A DNA stretch of 29,169 bases from Pleurobrachia bachei (lineage: Eukaryota; Ctenophora; Tentaculata; Cydippida; Pleurobrachiidae). Shown one piece after another: positions 9,976 to 21,069 of this stretch; the first letter of the stretch is position 1; the number at the start of each line of letters is the position of its first letter. The DNA lies in the NCBI GenBank assembly GCA_000695325.1, contig AVPN01000537.1, forward strand, positions 9,764 to 38,932. Direction: 5' to 3'. The notes under the pieces were generated by a model that saw only the letters and a list, made by a program, of their open reading frames with translations, was not told the DNA's origin and did no database searches. The position numbers and the translations under genes were made by a program.

Positions 9976-12900
9976 TCACATTCTTCCATTCGCCTTTATC
10001 GCTTCTGCAATGATAATCTCATTTGTTTGTCCTGAATTCTCGATCAGCGGTGACAGGGCCGCTGTTTTTTCAGTCTTCACTGCTGACGATTGTTCTACTC
10101 CCCGTGAAATATTACTCTGTTGAGTCATTTGCATGTGTCCTGCACTCCCGTGACCACTGCCCCCACTGGGGACGCCGGCTAGCCGCTCATGGCTTCTAGC
10201 TATCCACCGGAAGTAGAGTCTCCTCTGGAGCTTGTGTAGTTCCATTCGGAAGGAGCTGCCCGTTGAGAGGAGAATGAAGGGGTTGACAAAGGAGTTTAGG
10301 TAGGCTAAGAAGTTGTACATCGCGTAGAAGTAGGTCGTCTCCACAGGACCCTGATCATGGAGAACTTAGTGACTAATTTAATAATTTTTGGTTACATTTT
10401 GATTGGCCGGTTCATTTGTTCAGAAAAGCGTTTTGGTTAATTTGTTCAGAAACACGCATCTTACCATCGCCAGTAGTCCGTCTGTGATGATTTCTCGTCC
10501 GAGTGCAGCAGAAATGAGGTTCTTGAAGTTGTTGTAAATGATAATGGAGTAGCAGAGAATATACCATCCGGTCATTAACATGAGGGATATGACCTGCAAG
10601 GAGAGGATGATGTTTAGTCAAATGTGGAGAAGTTAGTGACAGAAAGCACACTTTTGTGAATTCCTTGATCACCCCTGGGCCCTGAATTTTAGAACTTCCG
10701 TTTCTTTGGGTCAATATAATTTTTTTTAATTTTATCTCGTAGCTTTGCTTACCACTTGTTTGCTCTGAACCCTCTGTTCGATGAATCCAGATTTCTCCTT
10801 TAGGTTTCTCTTGCTTTTTACCGTACTCCACTGTTTCTATGATCGAGAAATTTGATTAAGTACATACGTTACATAGATTCACCACCTATTTTAGGGCAAT
10901 TCATTGAACTTAAACTGTTTACACACTTCACTGGTCTCCTGTGTGCTCCCCTATAGAACGCCTCATTGAACAGTGGCTAATAACACAACTATCCCCCCCC
11001 CNNNNNNNNNNNNNNNNNNNNNNNNNNNNNNNNNNNNNNNNNNNNNNNNNNNNNNNNNNNNNNNNNNNNNNNNNNNNNNNNNNNNNNNNNNNNNNNNNNN
11101 NNNNNNNNNNNNNNNNNNNNNNNNNNNNNNNNNNNNNNNNNNNNNNNNNNNNNNNNNNNNNNNNNNNNNNNNNNNNNNNNNNNNNNNNNNNNNNNNNNNN
11201 NNNNNNNNNNNNNNNNNNNNNNNNNNNNNNNNNNNNNNNNNNNNNNNNNNNNNNNNNNNNNNNNNNNNNNNNNNNNNNNNNNNNNNNNNNNNNNNNNNNN
11301 NNNNNNNNNNNNNNNNNNNNNNNNNNNNNNNNNNNNNNNNNNNNNNNNNNNNNNNNNNNNNNNNNNNNNNNNNNNNNNNNNNNNNNNNNNNNNNNNNNNN
11401 NNNNNNNNNNNNNNNNNNNNNNNNNNNNNNNNNNNNNNNNNNNNNNNNNNNNNNNNNNNNNNNNNNNNNNNNNNNNNNNNNNNNNNNNNNNNNNNNNNNN
11501 NNNNNNNNNNNNNNNNNNNNNNNNNNNNNNNNNNNNNNNNNNNNNNNNNNNNNNNNNNNNNNNNNNNNNNNNNNNNNNNNNNNNNNNNNNNNNNNNNNNN
11601 NNNNNNNNNNNNNNNNNNNNNNNNNNNNNNNNNNNNNNNNNNNNNNNNNNNNNNNNNNNNNNNNNNNNNNNNNNNNNNNNNNNNNNNNNNNNNNNNNNNN
11701 NNNNNNNNNNNNNNNNNNNNNNNNNNNNNNNNNNNNNNNNNGATAAGATGCACCGATTCGAAACACGATTCGGACTCGGTCGGGGTGGCTTACCTTAGAA
11801 AAAGTCTTTACAATTTTTTTTGAATTTTTAAATTTTCTATTTCTTATGACAAAAGCAATGATCATATTGTCATCAATAAATGTATACTATACAGTTAGAG
11901 GTGTCTTGGTATAGAATTTTGGTCAAAAGTAGGATTTGTGGGACAGATATGCTCTACCCCGGTCCCCGATATATCGGGCACCCCAATTTACCGGGCAAAA
12001 TGGCTTCCCCCGAGGATCCCGGTAAATCGGGGTCCGACTGTATATAATGCTTTTTTTGTTGCTTACCACTTGTTTGCTTTGAACCCTTTGTTCGATGAAT
12101 CCAGATTTCTCCTTCAGATTCCTCTTGCTTTTCACCGTACTCCACTGTTTCTATGAGATTGAAAATAGGTTAGTTGTGAGATTTCAGAGCAAAGGCCTGA
12201 CCCTATTCTGGTGAGAACCGTGGTCAGAGCAGTGACCTTCCAGTAAGTGCATACATAGATTGACCACCTATTTTAGGGCAATTCATTGAACTAAAACAGC
12301 TGTTTACACACTTCACTAGACTTCTGTGTGCTCTTCCCCTATTATAGAACGCCTCATTGAACAGTGGCTAATAACACAACTATCTCTCTCACCCCGCGGC
12401 ATATACCCTTCAATGTAGATAATACTTCCCTTACTTACATATTACACCATCACCATGTTTACCATTACGCTGTCGAAAACTTTCAGAATATTCAGCTTTT
12501 TCACCATGTTATTGACAAAAAAACAGCAGACTGCAGAGAGTATAAAAAGCATCAAACCACTCAATTACCTTGTATCGGTTGATGAGGTAGAAAACGATAA
12601 AGACGTTGGTGCAGATGATGGTGAACAGAGATAAGACCATGGGAATGGGGCCCATTATTATCAGATACAGCTTGGCTATTGTCCTTTCTGTGCCCGCATC
12701 GTATATAAAATCACAGATACTCCACCTGGTAATTAACCGGGATCAAAGATCAACACTTTTGAATAAGTTAATTTCATATCATCTCATCAGCAACAAATTA
12801 AATACTTCTAAATTTAAATTCATTGCGCACATGAACTGGTTCAAAATGAACTCGTTCAAAATTAAATGGTTCAAACTTCTAAATGAACCAGATTTGTCGA

Positions 12901-14274
12901 TGGTATTTCATAATATTAGCTTACTCGGGACTGAAAGTATATCCAAAGTTGGGGACGAAGTATGGGAATGTAGCAAACGTGACTCCGTACAGATAGATCA
13001 ATACGCACATACCCGTCACCTATTATAGGAGATACAATCAGTTAGCAAAACAGAAACGGTCACACAGATTTATGAAGGAAAATGTAAGTTTCAGTATGAA
13101 AAACTTTTGAATTTTCAACACAATGCAATGAAAAATGAACACGTACCGCATTTCTATGATCCATGAAGAGTTTACTATGTGGCCAGTAAACAGCGTGGAA
13201 CCTCATTGCACAAGCAAGGGCCAGGAGAAGGGGTGTAATGATCATATTCCAGTTCCAAACCATACCAGCCATCACACAGAGCGGTTTCAACTTTTCAAAT
13301 TTAGCATCGTCCCGACCTGTGGGAATGATGTAGAAATATGTGTGTCAGCTCTTTATCTGGCATCCGCACCAAAGAAAGCAATATTTTCCTGACCCACACT
13401 ACCATTTTAACTACAATCCTACTAGTGCTAATTTTATCATGAACTCTACTGGTTTAAATCCCTATTTCAGTTACTTACCACTGAGAAGAAAGAATGCAGA
13501 GTAAAGAGCCGTTGCACTGACCACTAGATCAGTTAGAGTTTCAAACACGATAACAATGTAATAGCTCTTCTGCTTCCCCATCATATAGAAGAGATATAGA
13601 GCCAGTGAGTTAACCATCAGCCCTATTATACCCATTACCAAATGTACCTGGAAATATTATTTCGAGGTTATTAAAAAACCATTCAATGAAATTCATTGTT
13701 GGAACTGGGAGTAGTTCTGGCTGGTCACAGGTATTCCAATAGTACAAATGATATGTCAATGCTTCTAGACTCTAGTTCCTGTCTCATTATAATTGTTTAG
13801 CCCTCAAGAAGCATCAACTAAATTGACATCAAGTCGCCACGGTGACACAACTAATGAGTTGTGCTAATGACTGAATGACACGTTGTTGTTACTCAACTAA
13901 TGACACGTGCAGTGGAGTTTATCAATAAGAAGTCTACCATGATGATAAACAATTATCAATTGAGATCTGTCTAGATCAACTGCTCTATAATTGACCGAAA
14001 TCTTTCAAGGAATCCCATAGCCCACCGTTTCTTGCAGACAGGTTCGTTCACAAGAAAGATTCCAACCCAAAGGTTGATCTACCGAACACTCACAGAGCGT
14101 GTGGTAAAAAAGAATCCAAGTCAAAGCCATGTTACTTACCCCTCCCAAGACGAGGTCAACCCAAATAATACATGCTGGGCCCCATTCACATGAGTCCCTG
14201 GTGACAGCCTCGCATCGTTCACAAGTCTCCTTGTTGTAAAAATAGTACGTGTCTGTAATGTTAGGGTCCTCCAT
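9976..14274 (-). CDS. Rhodopsin-like GPCR, gene B, eight exons
   Basis: Exons in transcript order: 14274-14140 (45 residues, N-terminus with NIT glycosylation site and four Cys), 13647-13479 (TM1-TM2), 13316-13147 (TM3), 13019-12925 (TM4), 12725-12569 (TM5), loop-3 exon 12144-12067 or its duplicate 10830-10753, 10593-10465 (TM6), 10350-9976 (TM7 and tail). All have GT-AG sites and matching phases; total 435 residues. TM1 GLMVNSLALYLF (Asn as N1.50), TM2 FETLTDLVVS, TM3 PLCVMAG (Cys 115) and WNWNMIITP. The DRY position reads MRF (139-141) followed by HAVYWP. TM5 GPIPMV; TM7 NSFVNPFILL with NP at 334-335. TM6 lacks the usual CWxP proline. Likely a lineage-specific receptor at the plasma membrane; ligand unknown. 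The loop-3 exon is present twice, on either side of the assembly gap, so the exon chain between TM5 and TM6 is uncertain. Confidence 0.88.
10753..10830 (-). CDS. Gene B loop-3 exon, proximal copy
   Basis: 78 bases, 26 residues (WSTVKSKRNLKEKSGFIEQR then VQSKQV), phase 0 at both ends, acceptor ...GAAACAG and donor GTAAGC. It encodes the basic end of intracellular loop 3 leading into TM6, a typical G-protein contact. The duplicate at 12067-12144 encodes the identical peptide; six codons differ, all at silent positions. Because both are phase 0, a transcript could use either one or both. Confidence 0.85.
11002..11741. other. Assembly gap (740 N)
   Basis: Unknown sequence between the two copies of the gene B loop-3 region. 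Open frames that cross it are meaningless. Confidence 1.
11936..12050. repeat. Palindromic repeat cluster with a DNA-transposon-like end
   Basis: Contains CCCGGTAAATCGGGG and its inverted relative CCCCAATTTACCGGG about 20 bases apart, plus the perfect palindrome CCCGATATATCGGG. The right edge, read on the minus strand, is TA-CAGTCGGACCCCGATTT, which resembles a terminal inverted repeat next to a TA target. A related motif lies upstream of MAD2 at 693-728. No transposase seen; probably a MITE fragment. Confidence 0.6.
12067..12144 (-). CDS. Gene B loop-3 exon, distal copy
   Basis: Same 26-residue exon as at 10753-10830, with intact acceptor and donor (GTAAGC). It is followed downstream by a palindromic repeat cluster and the assembly gap, so whether a second TM6-TM7 set lies in the gap cannot be seen. 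Confidence 0.85.
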
Positions 14275-14580
14275 GATATCTATCAAAGGTGGTTACGATG
14301 TTATGTTGTAACTGCAGGGCTTTTGTTATGTTCTAACCCTCCCTTTACGCGGCGCCCGAAACACAGTCTTACCAGGCAAAGGCGCTCAGGAAAAAGGGTC
14401 GAACAAGACAAAGGTTTACTATGGTTAATTCCAACACAGAAACATAAAATAATAACAGTACAACATGAAAATACAAGACGTGTTCTGTCAATAGATCCAC
14501 TTGCGCTCATTTATACATGTATTATCCATTCCATAGAATATATAGAATAAGTAGATCTAATGGCTGAACAAAGACAAAGA

Positions 14581-14790
14581 GTGGCAGAGCTGTAGTGGGA
14601 CAGGGACCTGTTTTAGAAGACGGAGGAACACAGTAGCAATTCGTGGCAGAGCTGTAGTGGGACAGGGACCTGTTTTAGAAGACGGAGGAACACAGTAGCA
14701 ATTCGTGGCAGAGCTGTAGTGGGACAGGGACCTGTTTTAGAAGACGGAGGAACACAGTAGCAATTCGTGGCAGAGCTGTATTGGAACATG
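14581..14790. repeat. 62-base tandem repeat, three copies plus a partial one
   Basis: Units start at 14581, 14643 and 14705 with GTGGCAGAGCTGTAGTGGGA; a partial diverged unit starts at 14767. Copies are essentially identical. Open frames here repeat the same peptide in step with the unit and are not called as genes. Confidence 0.95.
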
Positions 14791-14904
14791 TGGTAGAGTG
14801 AGGCTGTATTTCGTATCTGTAACGCGCTTTTGACCTGAAATCGGGCTGGAAGTTGTGCGGCTCGCGATGGTAGCACTTGCTAAATGCGCGGCTTTTCTGT
14901 ATTT

Positions 14905-14995
14905 TCGGCATATAATACGTATTTAATACGTATTAAATACATATTTGCGCGTGTATTTAATACGTATTGTTGAAAATAATACGTATTATATTCTG
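14905..14995. repeat. AT-rich cluster of ATACGTAT palindromes
   Basis: Repeated TAATACGTATTAAATA-type motifs, self-complementary, just upstream of the duplicated exon 1 block. Confidence 0.7.
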
Positions 14996-15118
14996 ACTAG
15001 GGAAGGTTGATCGAACCGAACACTCACAGAGCGTGTGGTAAAAAAGAATCCAAGTCAAAGCCATGGCTTCGGTACAATGAATGGGGAGGGTTCTGCTCCA
15101 GTTGGGTTTATTATGTAC

Positions 15119-15218
15119 CTGGGCCCCATTCACATGAGTCCCTGGTGACAGCCTCGCATCGTTCACAAGTCTCCTTGTTGTAAAAATAGTACGTGTCTGT
15201 AATGTTAGGGTCCTCCAT
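15119..15218 (-). pseudogene. Truncated second copy of gene B exon 1
   Basis: Starts at ATG 15218 and encodes the same first 33 residues as gene B (MEDPNITDTYYFYNKETC and on to CEWGP). It then runs into the complemented tract, where the frame ends within four codons. The normal 3' part of the exon and its GTAAGT donor are lost. A GT directly follows the break (CAG|GTACAT), but splicing there would be in a different phase from the real exon, so it is probably not functional as it stands. Confidence 0.75.
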
Positions 15219-15927
15219 GATCTCTATCAAAGGTGGTTACGATGTTATGTTGTAACTGCAGGGCTTTTGTTATGTTCTAACCCTCCCTTTACGCGGCGCC
15301 CGAAACACAGTCTTACCAGGCAAAGGCGCTCAGGAAAAAGGGTCGAACAAGACAAAGGTTTACTATGGTTAATTCCAACACAGAAACATAAAATAATAAC
15401 AGTACAACATGAAAATACAAGACGTGTTCTGTCAATAGATCCACTTGCGCTCATTTATACATGTATTATCCATTGGTATCTTATATATCTTATTCATCTA
15501 GATTACCGACTTGTTTCTGTTTCTCCATAGGTAGCTTATATATAAACATTATATATGTTATACTTATATTGTGATACAATGCACTCTTTTCGTGTCTATA
15601 CATGATATGCTAATACAATTAGGCGATTCTGAATTTGATACAATGAAGAGACAGGAAGATATTAAAAAGTGGCCTGACATGTGCTAGAAAGGCCGGAAGA
15701 CAATGCTAGATAAATTAATGCTTTGAATTCGAGAATAGTAAGAAACAGAGTGAATATTTTCAAGATATATCAAATGCACATACTGATACGATATGACAAT
15801 ACCAAAAGCATCCCATTATTTTCTAAATTCTAAAACGCAGCAGCTGATAGAGGGAGCGGTACTGTAAAAACATGCAGGTGGAATTGTTGCAAGAAGAGAG
15901 TAATACAATTACTAACTCTCACTGCAA

Positions 15928-15929
<2 letters not shown>

Positions 15930-15959
<30 letters not shown>
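15930..15959. repeat. GT dinucleotide microsatellite
   Basis: About 14 consecutive GT units. Confidence 0.95.
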
Positions 15960-15961
<2 letters not shown>

Positions 15962-16501
15962 GAAGAGGGTGTGAATCTATCAATACAACTGCCAAAGCTT
16001 GGACACTTCAAGTGTGTGTGTGTAGGACGTAGGTTGTACCATGTTCAGTACACTCTCATACACACATATCTCTCTCTCTAGAGGTTGTTCTGTGCGTGAT
16101 GAGGTTCTACCACCCCCATGTTTTATTTTGCGTTTATTGGCGCACCACCATCACACAGTGGTGTGTATAGAAGAAGGAGAGACCCATTATACGCAGCTCC
16201 TAGTGGTTTTAAGTACATAATGTTCTAATTTCTATAATATCAGATGGTGCTTCTTATCCCTACTATTACTACAAGTGCCTGGGATTTCCAAGTCGGCCCA
16301 CAAGGGGCTTTCGCAAAGCGATGATGCCGGTACTGGAGACCCGGCCTCCCCGATTCACCGCACTCTTGTCTCTTCCATGGGTCAATAAGGCATACATAAT
16401 GCATGGCTCATATGAAATAGTAAGCAATTAGTGAACAAGATGCACCACGTGCGAGAAATACAACAGGGGCGAGGGATAGCTGCTGGTAACAACTGTACTG
16501 T

Positions 16502-16533
16502 GTTACCATGTGCTCAATTGAGCACATGGTAAC
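16502..16533. repeat. Perfect 32-base palindrome
   Basis: GTTACCATGTGCTCAA is followed at once by its reverse complement TTGAGCACATGGTAAC, with no loop. Confidence 0.95.
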
Positions 16534-17019
16534 GAGCCGGAAACAGCTCCCATAGCAGTGCTGAGAACTTGATAATATGTGTTACAAAAAACTTCAAACG
16601 TTTACTGTAAATTGCCGTACACACATAGCACCAGTAGAACACCACACATGTGTGTTTGATGTGTTGGCACACGTGTGGACTGTGGAATCATTTGTCAGAA
16701 GAAGACCTCGAATGTCAGAACAAACTCTATATAATCACGATAATTACTGTCCATATGGCATATATAAATTAGAGATCTCGGTATGTCAATATATGAACTT
16801 TATTATAAATATGTGAGAGGGTCTTGCATGAAGGCTCATTACCTATACTATTCTGGGAACCCGAGTCTCCACTCTCCCCTTCTACGACACATGTCAAGTT
16901 CAGAAAGTTCTATCTAGAGCTAACTGGGATCAAGTAAATCTCTGTGTGGAATTTGATTAGAGCTGTTACTTTCTAGTACAACACCGACAGATGGATTATT
17001 ACCAAGAAAGAGGAATATA

Positions 17020-17277
17020 AAGTCGGATTTTTTGAAGTTGTCACCCCCCTTTTGTCGCGCGGCGATTTGTCGCGCGGCGTCGTATTTGCGCGTGACAGCC
17101 CCCACTTGCTCTCACCTTTGTCAAAAAACCGGATATCACCGGAAAGAGCATAATTTTGGGAGTCCGTAAAACTTTGGTTTGACCAAATTGGCCAAGAAAC
17201 AAAGGCGTGAGAGCCAAAACAAGATTCCGAAACTCGTGCGCCACCCAGGGGGGTGACAACTTCAAAAAATCCGACTT
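17020..17277. mobile_element. 258 bp MITE with TA target duplication
   Basis: Terminal inverted repeats of about 30 bases (left AAGTCGGATTTTTTGAAGTT then GTCACCCCCC; right its reverse complement) are flanked on both sides by TA, the target duplication of Tc1/mariner-type transposons. The interior has GC-rich GTCGCGCGGCG repeats and no transposase, so this is a non-autonomous element moved in trans. The near-perfect ends suggest recent activity. Confidence 0.88.
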
Positions 17278-18174
17278 TATGCCGCACATAGCCTGAGAAA
17301 AAAGAAAGTTCTATCTAGCTGTCTTAGAAAGAAAAATACATTGCATTATCACACAATTAATCTAATTTTCGGCATAAAGTTTCAAAATTCCATTGAAAAG
17401 TTACAAACTGAAATCAGATTTAAAAAGAAGTGCAGGTTCTGCTTTCTTGACACGTATTAGGCTCTATTCGACTTTTAATTAGAATAGTCTGGCTTGAATG
17501 AGGTCTTGTTCGGTAGTAATTTGTATCTCAGTAGGAATTTAGCTTCTGGGAATAGTCACCTTTTTTGTGTTCTTTTACCTGCGGAAGCTATGATCGTTTC
17601 GCCTGAATTTTAAAATTGATATGAAGACATTGAATTTTCGGCCTAACAACCTAAACTTTCATAAATCACACGATTGATAAGCGCTCACACCGCTCGACGA
17701 CCATTGATCAACGCTCACGCACAAATCCGTGTAAAAACCAATATTTTTTCATTTTCAACGTTCACAACTATCCCGATTCATTTTTCACACAATCCAGTCA
17801 GTAAATGCTTGAGAGATTGCCTAAATTGGCTAGATCTGATCCATCTCAGTTTCTAGCACGACAATAACTGACCACCTCAGACCTATTCTTTAGAAGTAAC
17901 CACTCGACTGACACTCATAGCAATAAAACATGCCAACGAGAGAAACAGGCTTACAATCGAAATTACAGACAAATATAAATCCATCATGCTTAACACAGCT
18001 GCCCCTTAAATTGTCAATACTCGATTAAATTTTAGTTTAGAGTTATCAGACGACAGTCACAGATGCTAACGAAGCCAAGGGGCGCCATTCTGTTCTCTTT
18101 CACACAAGTCATTGTGATAATCAGTCACCGTGTCACACCGCTAACAGAGCTCGGTAGAACATCGGCTTAGTATC

Positions 18175-18203
18175 TGGTTGGTTGGTTGGTTGGTTGGTTG
18201 GTT
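18175..18203. repeat. GGTT tetranucleotide microsatellite
   Basis: About seven consecutive GGTT units. Confidence 0.95.
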
Positions 18204-18684
18204 GTAGGTAAAAAACAATTTGACAAATTTCAAGCTACATGCTTAAGAAACTGTGGTCTCATATATGCATAGTTCAGTTTGAACCATGTGTGCAACAAAA
18301 GCTTTTCATGTTTATTCACAAATCACAATCAGGGCCAAAATTACAAGATTGTCTCAGGCACACCCGCAAGCATATACGTGGAAATTAAGGTGAAGAAAGA
18401 GAGAAATGAGCAATTCGAACTGTTATTCGCCAATAGCCGGTCAGGCCAATGCTCTGACCACAGTTTTTGTGCGCTCCGTAGGCCAATGCTCTGACAGCCA
18501 ATCACAAGCAAGCATACTTTAGACTAAATTGTTCTAATAGAAAATATATTTTGATGTATCAAAGCCCCGATCATATGTATTGTTGCAGGCCTAATCTTGG
18601 ACAAAAGACCTGCCTATATATGATCAGACGGCCCTAATTGTCACCCTGATCATTCCATAGAGTCTAGAGCATAATCTATCTATC

Positions 18685-18699
18685 TCCCTGCCTCTCTCT

Positions 18700-18742
<43 letters not shown>

Positions 18743-18840
18743 TATCCATCTATCTCTCTCTCTCCCTCTCTCTCCCCTCTCTCTCTATCCATCTATCTCT
18801 CTCTCTCCCTCTCTCTCATCTCTCCCAATCTCTTGCCCCA
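18685..18840. repeat. GA and CT microsatellites, head to head
   Basis: A GAGA run (about 18701-18740) is flanked by CTCT and ATCTATCT runs, giving a long self-complementary purine/pyrimidine tract. Confidence 0.9.
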
Positions 18841-19364
18841 TATCTCTCTCCAACTATCTCTATCTAAACTATCTCGGATCCTCGCCTCCAATCACGCTCC
18901 TCTGATAATTTGGTACTGGTACACATTGTCTAGAGAAGAAGCTCGAGGTATACCATGGAAGCTTCACTAGATAGATACAGAGTGCTATATAATTAATGAT
19001 ACCTTCACCTCATACGAGTTTGTAACTCTCAACACAAAGTAGAACATGGTGTAACAATATTAACCCCCCCCCACCCCCCCCCACCCACCACCAGGGTATT
19101 ATAATATAGAGCAGAACCAACCCTCCTCTCAAATAGTGGGTAATTCTACACTGTGACCCTCTTCTGAATAATATGAATTTCGTCATAGATTAAAGTTTAC
19201 TTCTCACTCAGATAAGGGCTTCTGGGAATAATTTTGGCTTTATCTTCCTTTGATTTTAATAAAAATGACTTATGCGGGGCATAGAATTTTCGAGATTCAA
19301 CTAGCAACTGTCAGTACATTGCCCCGATCCGATATTCTCGTTTCATTCAATTTCAATTAAGGAG

Positions 19365-19440
19365 CATGCGGTCAGAGCATTGGCCTGTCAGCCTAGCAAA
19401 GTATGAATGATGGTGTGATTCAAGCTCGAGCCAAGTCATT
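19365..19440 (+). repeat. Dispersed repeat, tRNA-like (SINE candidate)
   Basis: GCGGTCAGAGCATTGGCCTG is followed 40-50 bases later by GTGTGATTCAAGC. The two motifs look like the A and B boxes of a tRNA-type RNA polymerase III promoter at about the right spacing. Related copies lie near 6063-6215, 9575-9622 and 12195-12241 (plus) and near 18440-18497, 21718-21800 and 22694-22776 (minus). Several copies carry a preceding GGGCCCTATTCT-type lead. No tail or target duplications were resolved. Confidence 0.5.
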
Positions 19441-21069
19441 CCAATTAGTAGAACTAGCAGTTGGTAATTGTCGATTACACAAGCTTGACACATATTATAT
19501 TTACAGTAAATTGAAGACATGGTGAGACATGGTAGAGAGAGTCAAAGATGTATGCGAATTTAATATAATGTTAGATGAATACTATGTGGTGGGGCTAGTA
19601 TAGATGCTTTTATTCATTTTAACATAATATGTAGCACGAATAAAAGCGAAACACACTAAAGTTGAAAACAAGAATAGCAGTGTAACGATATGAGAGTTTA
19701 TCGTAAGATGAAAAGTGTGTAGTAAGGTTGAGGGAGAATGAGATGTGTAATTTGTCTTTTGGTGAATGATACCTTTGGGACCCTATTCGGAATGCAAACT
19801 AAGCGGCTGCAGAAATCAGGAAGAAAGACTCATGTTAGTCGAGAGGAGGAGGCAAATTAGGGGCAACATCTTGAGCATGGAGCGTGATATGTAGAGAGAG
19901 AGAAGAGTGACAGAGATTGAGACTGTTGGTGCGTTTGTGTCTGATCTTTGTGCCGTAATGGTATTGTAAGGAGAGTTACACTCAAACACACCTCCTCAAC
20001 CCTCTCTACATCTCTATTTTAGTATCTCTCTCTCCCACGCACATTACAACCCTCTGGCGGCTGGCCTCTATCTATTTTAGTGTATCCCTCTTCTAAGGCC
20101 TAGCCACACCGTCTCTATGTGTCTACTTGATTGATAAGGTTCAATGAAGATGGTCTACAATTACCGTCAATGACAACTAAAAATCCACCATGAGTATGAC
20201 AAGCAAAGCGAGAAGGGTATCCGGCTGCACAATTAATGAACTAGACAGTCCATTTTAAATCAATGCTAGAATATTATGTATAAATTCTCACTGAGTGATT
20301 ATCCTCTCCGTCTAATTGAGTTGCTGTCGCTTGAACAGTTGCAGCACGGTCAACCTTAGATGTAAGTGATATGAGCATGTCACAGTGCAGTTAAACTTAA
20401 GATAAGTGATATCAGACAATCTTGCAAAGCAACATACAATATGCCGTACCACCATTATGAACTGACACCGAAAAGAAAATATATATACCCCAGTACCGGG
20501 TCCTTTTTCTGCCATGATTAGCTTGTACAAGAAGGTGACTGTCTGTAGTTTTCATTATCTTTGAATGTGTGCAGAAAAAAAATCCATTATTGATGTAGAC
20601 AATTGAAATATGATACAACATGCAGCTATTGAAAAAACAACACTAAACAAAAAATGTGAAACAAAAAACCAACCTTATCCTAAATTCGGAGATAAAAAAT
20701 ATGCACTACATTTGCTGAGTTCCCCCTTACAGTTACTCAACAACACTATATATATATTGTACCAAATGTTCTACAATTTTATTTGAATCAGATATATTTC
20801 CACAGTAACTGTAGTTCAGCCAGAGTTCTCATGTAGTGTCAAATCCTTTCAACGCCCACCTATATAACAATATCTATCGAGGAATCTTCCAGTGCCAGAA
20901 GGTGTCAATGCATAGACTTCCAGGGTGAATTCTGTTCTATAGAAATATACATGGATATTTTGGAAGAAAGAAATGTATGTTGGAGAGTGTGTCAGGATAT
21001 AGAGCTGTCGATATGAACATATTTTAAACACTGAATGACATGTATAAGTCGGTATATCAATCCACTTGT

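Larger units (their letters stand above)
10740..12395. repeat. Duplicated gene B segment flanking the gap
   Basis: About 260-330 bases (loop-3 exon plus the adjoining intron) occur at about 10743-11000 and again at about 12055-12387, in the same orientation. Shared landmarks are CACCTATTTTAGGGCAATTC and GAACGCCTCATTGAACAGTG. Scattered substitutions and small indels separate the copies. Either a real tandem duplication or two haplotypes placed on either side of an unresolved gap. Confidence 0.85.
14071..15474. repeat. Duplicated block with gene B exon 1 and its upstream region
   Basis: About 14073-14530 recurs at about 15005-15474 in the same orientation, offset 934 on the left and 944 on the right. 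The copies are almost identical except for a tract at 15068-15118, which is the unreversed complement of 14124-14174, and at the right edge, where 15475-15525 is the unreversed complement of 14531-14581. See findings. Confidence 0.9.
15526..20950. other. Gene-poor stretch between GPCR genes B and C
   Basis: No exon with recognisable homology. Contents seen: GT microsatellite (15930-15959), a perfect 32-base palindrome (16502-16533), a MITE (17020-17277), a GGTT repeat (about 18175-18203), GA/CT microsatellites (about 18685-18840), a C-rich run (about 19063-19095) and copies of the GCATTGGCCTG repeat near 18440-18497 and 19365-19400. Short open frames (for example 16577-16816 and 20312-20530) have no recognisable domain and no splice context. 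Confidence 0.6.

Noticed and set aside
10941-11865. Open frames of 250-300 codons across 11002-11741
   Set aside because: They consist of unknown bases in the gap.
14581-14790. CRISPR-like array
   Set aside because: The units are contiguous identical 62-base repeats without variable spacers, in an animal genome.
14613-14911. Minus-strand open frames with a repeated cysteine-rich peptide
   Set aside because: They follow the 62-base tandem repeat and have no independent support.
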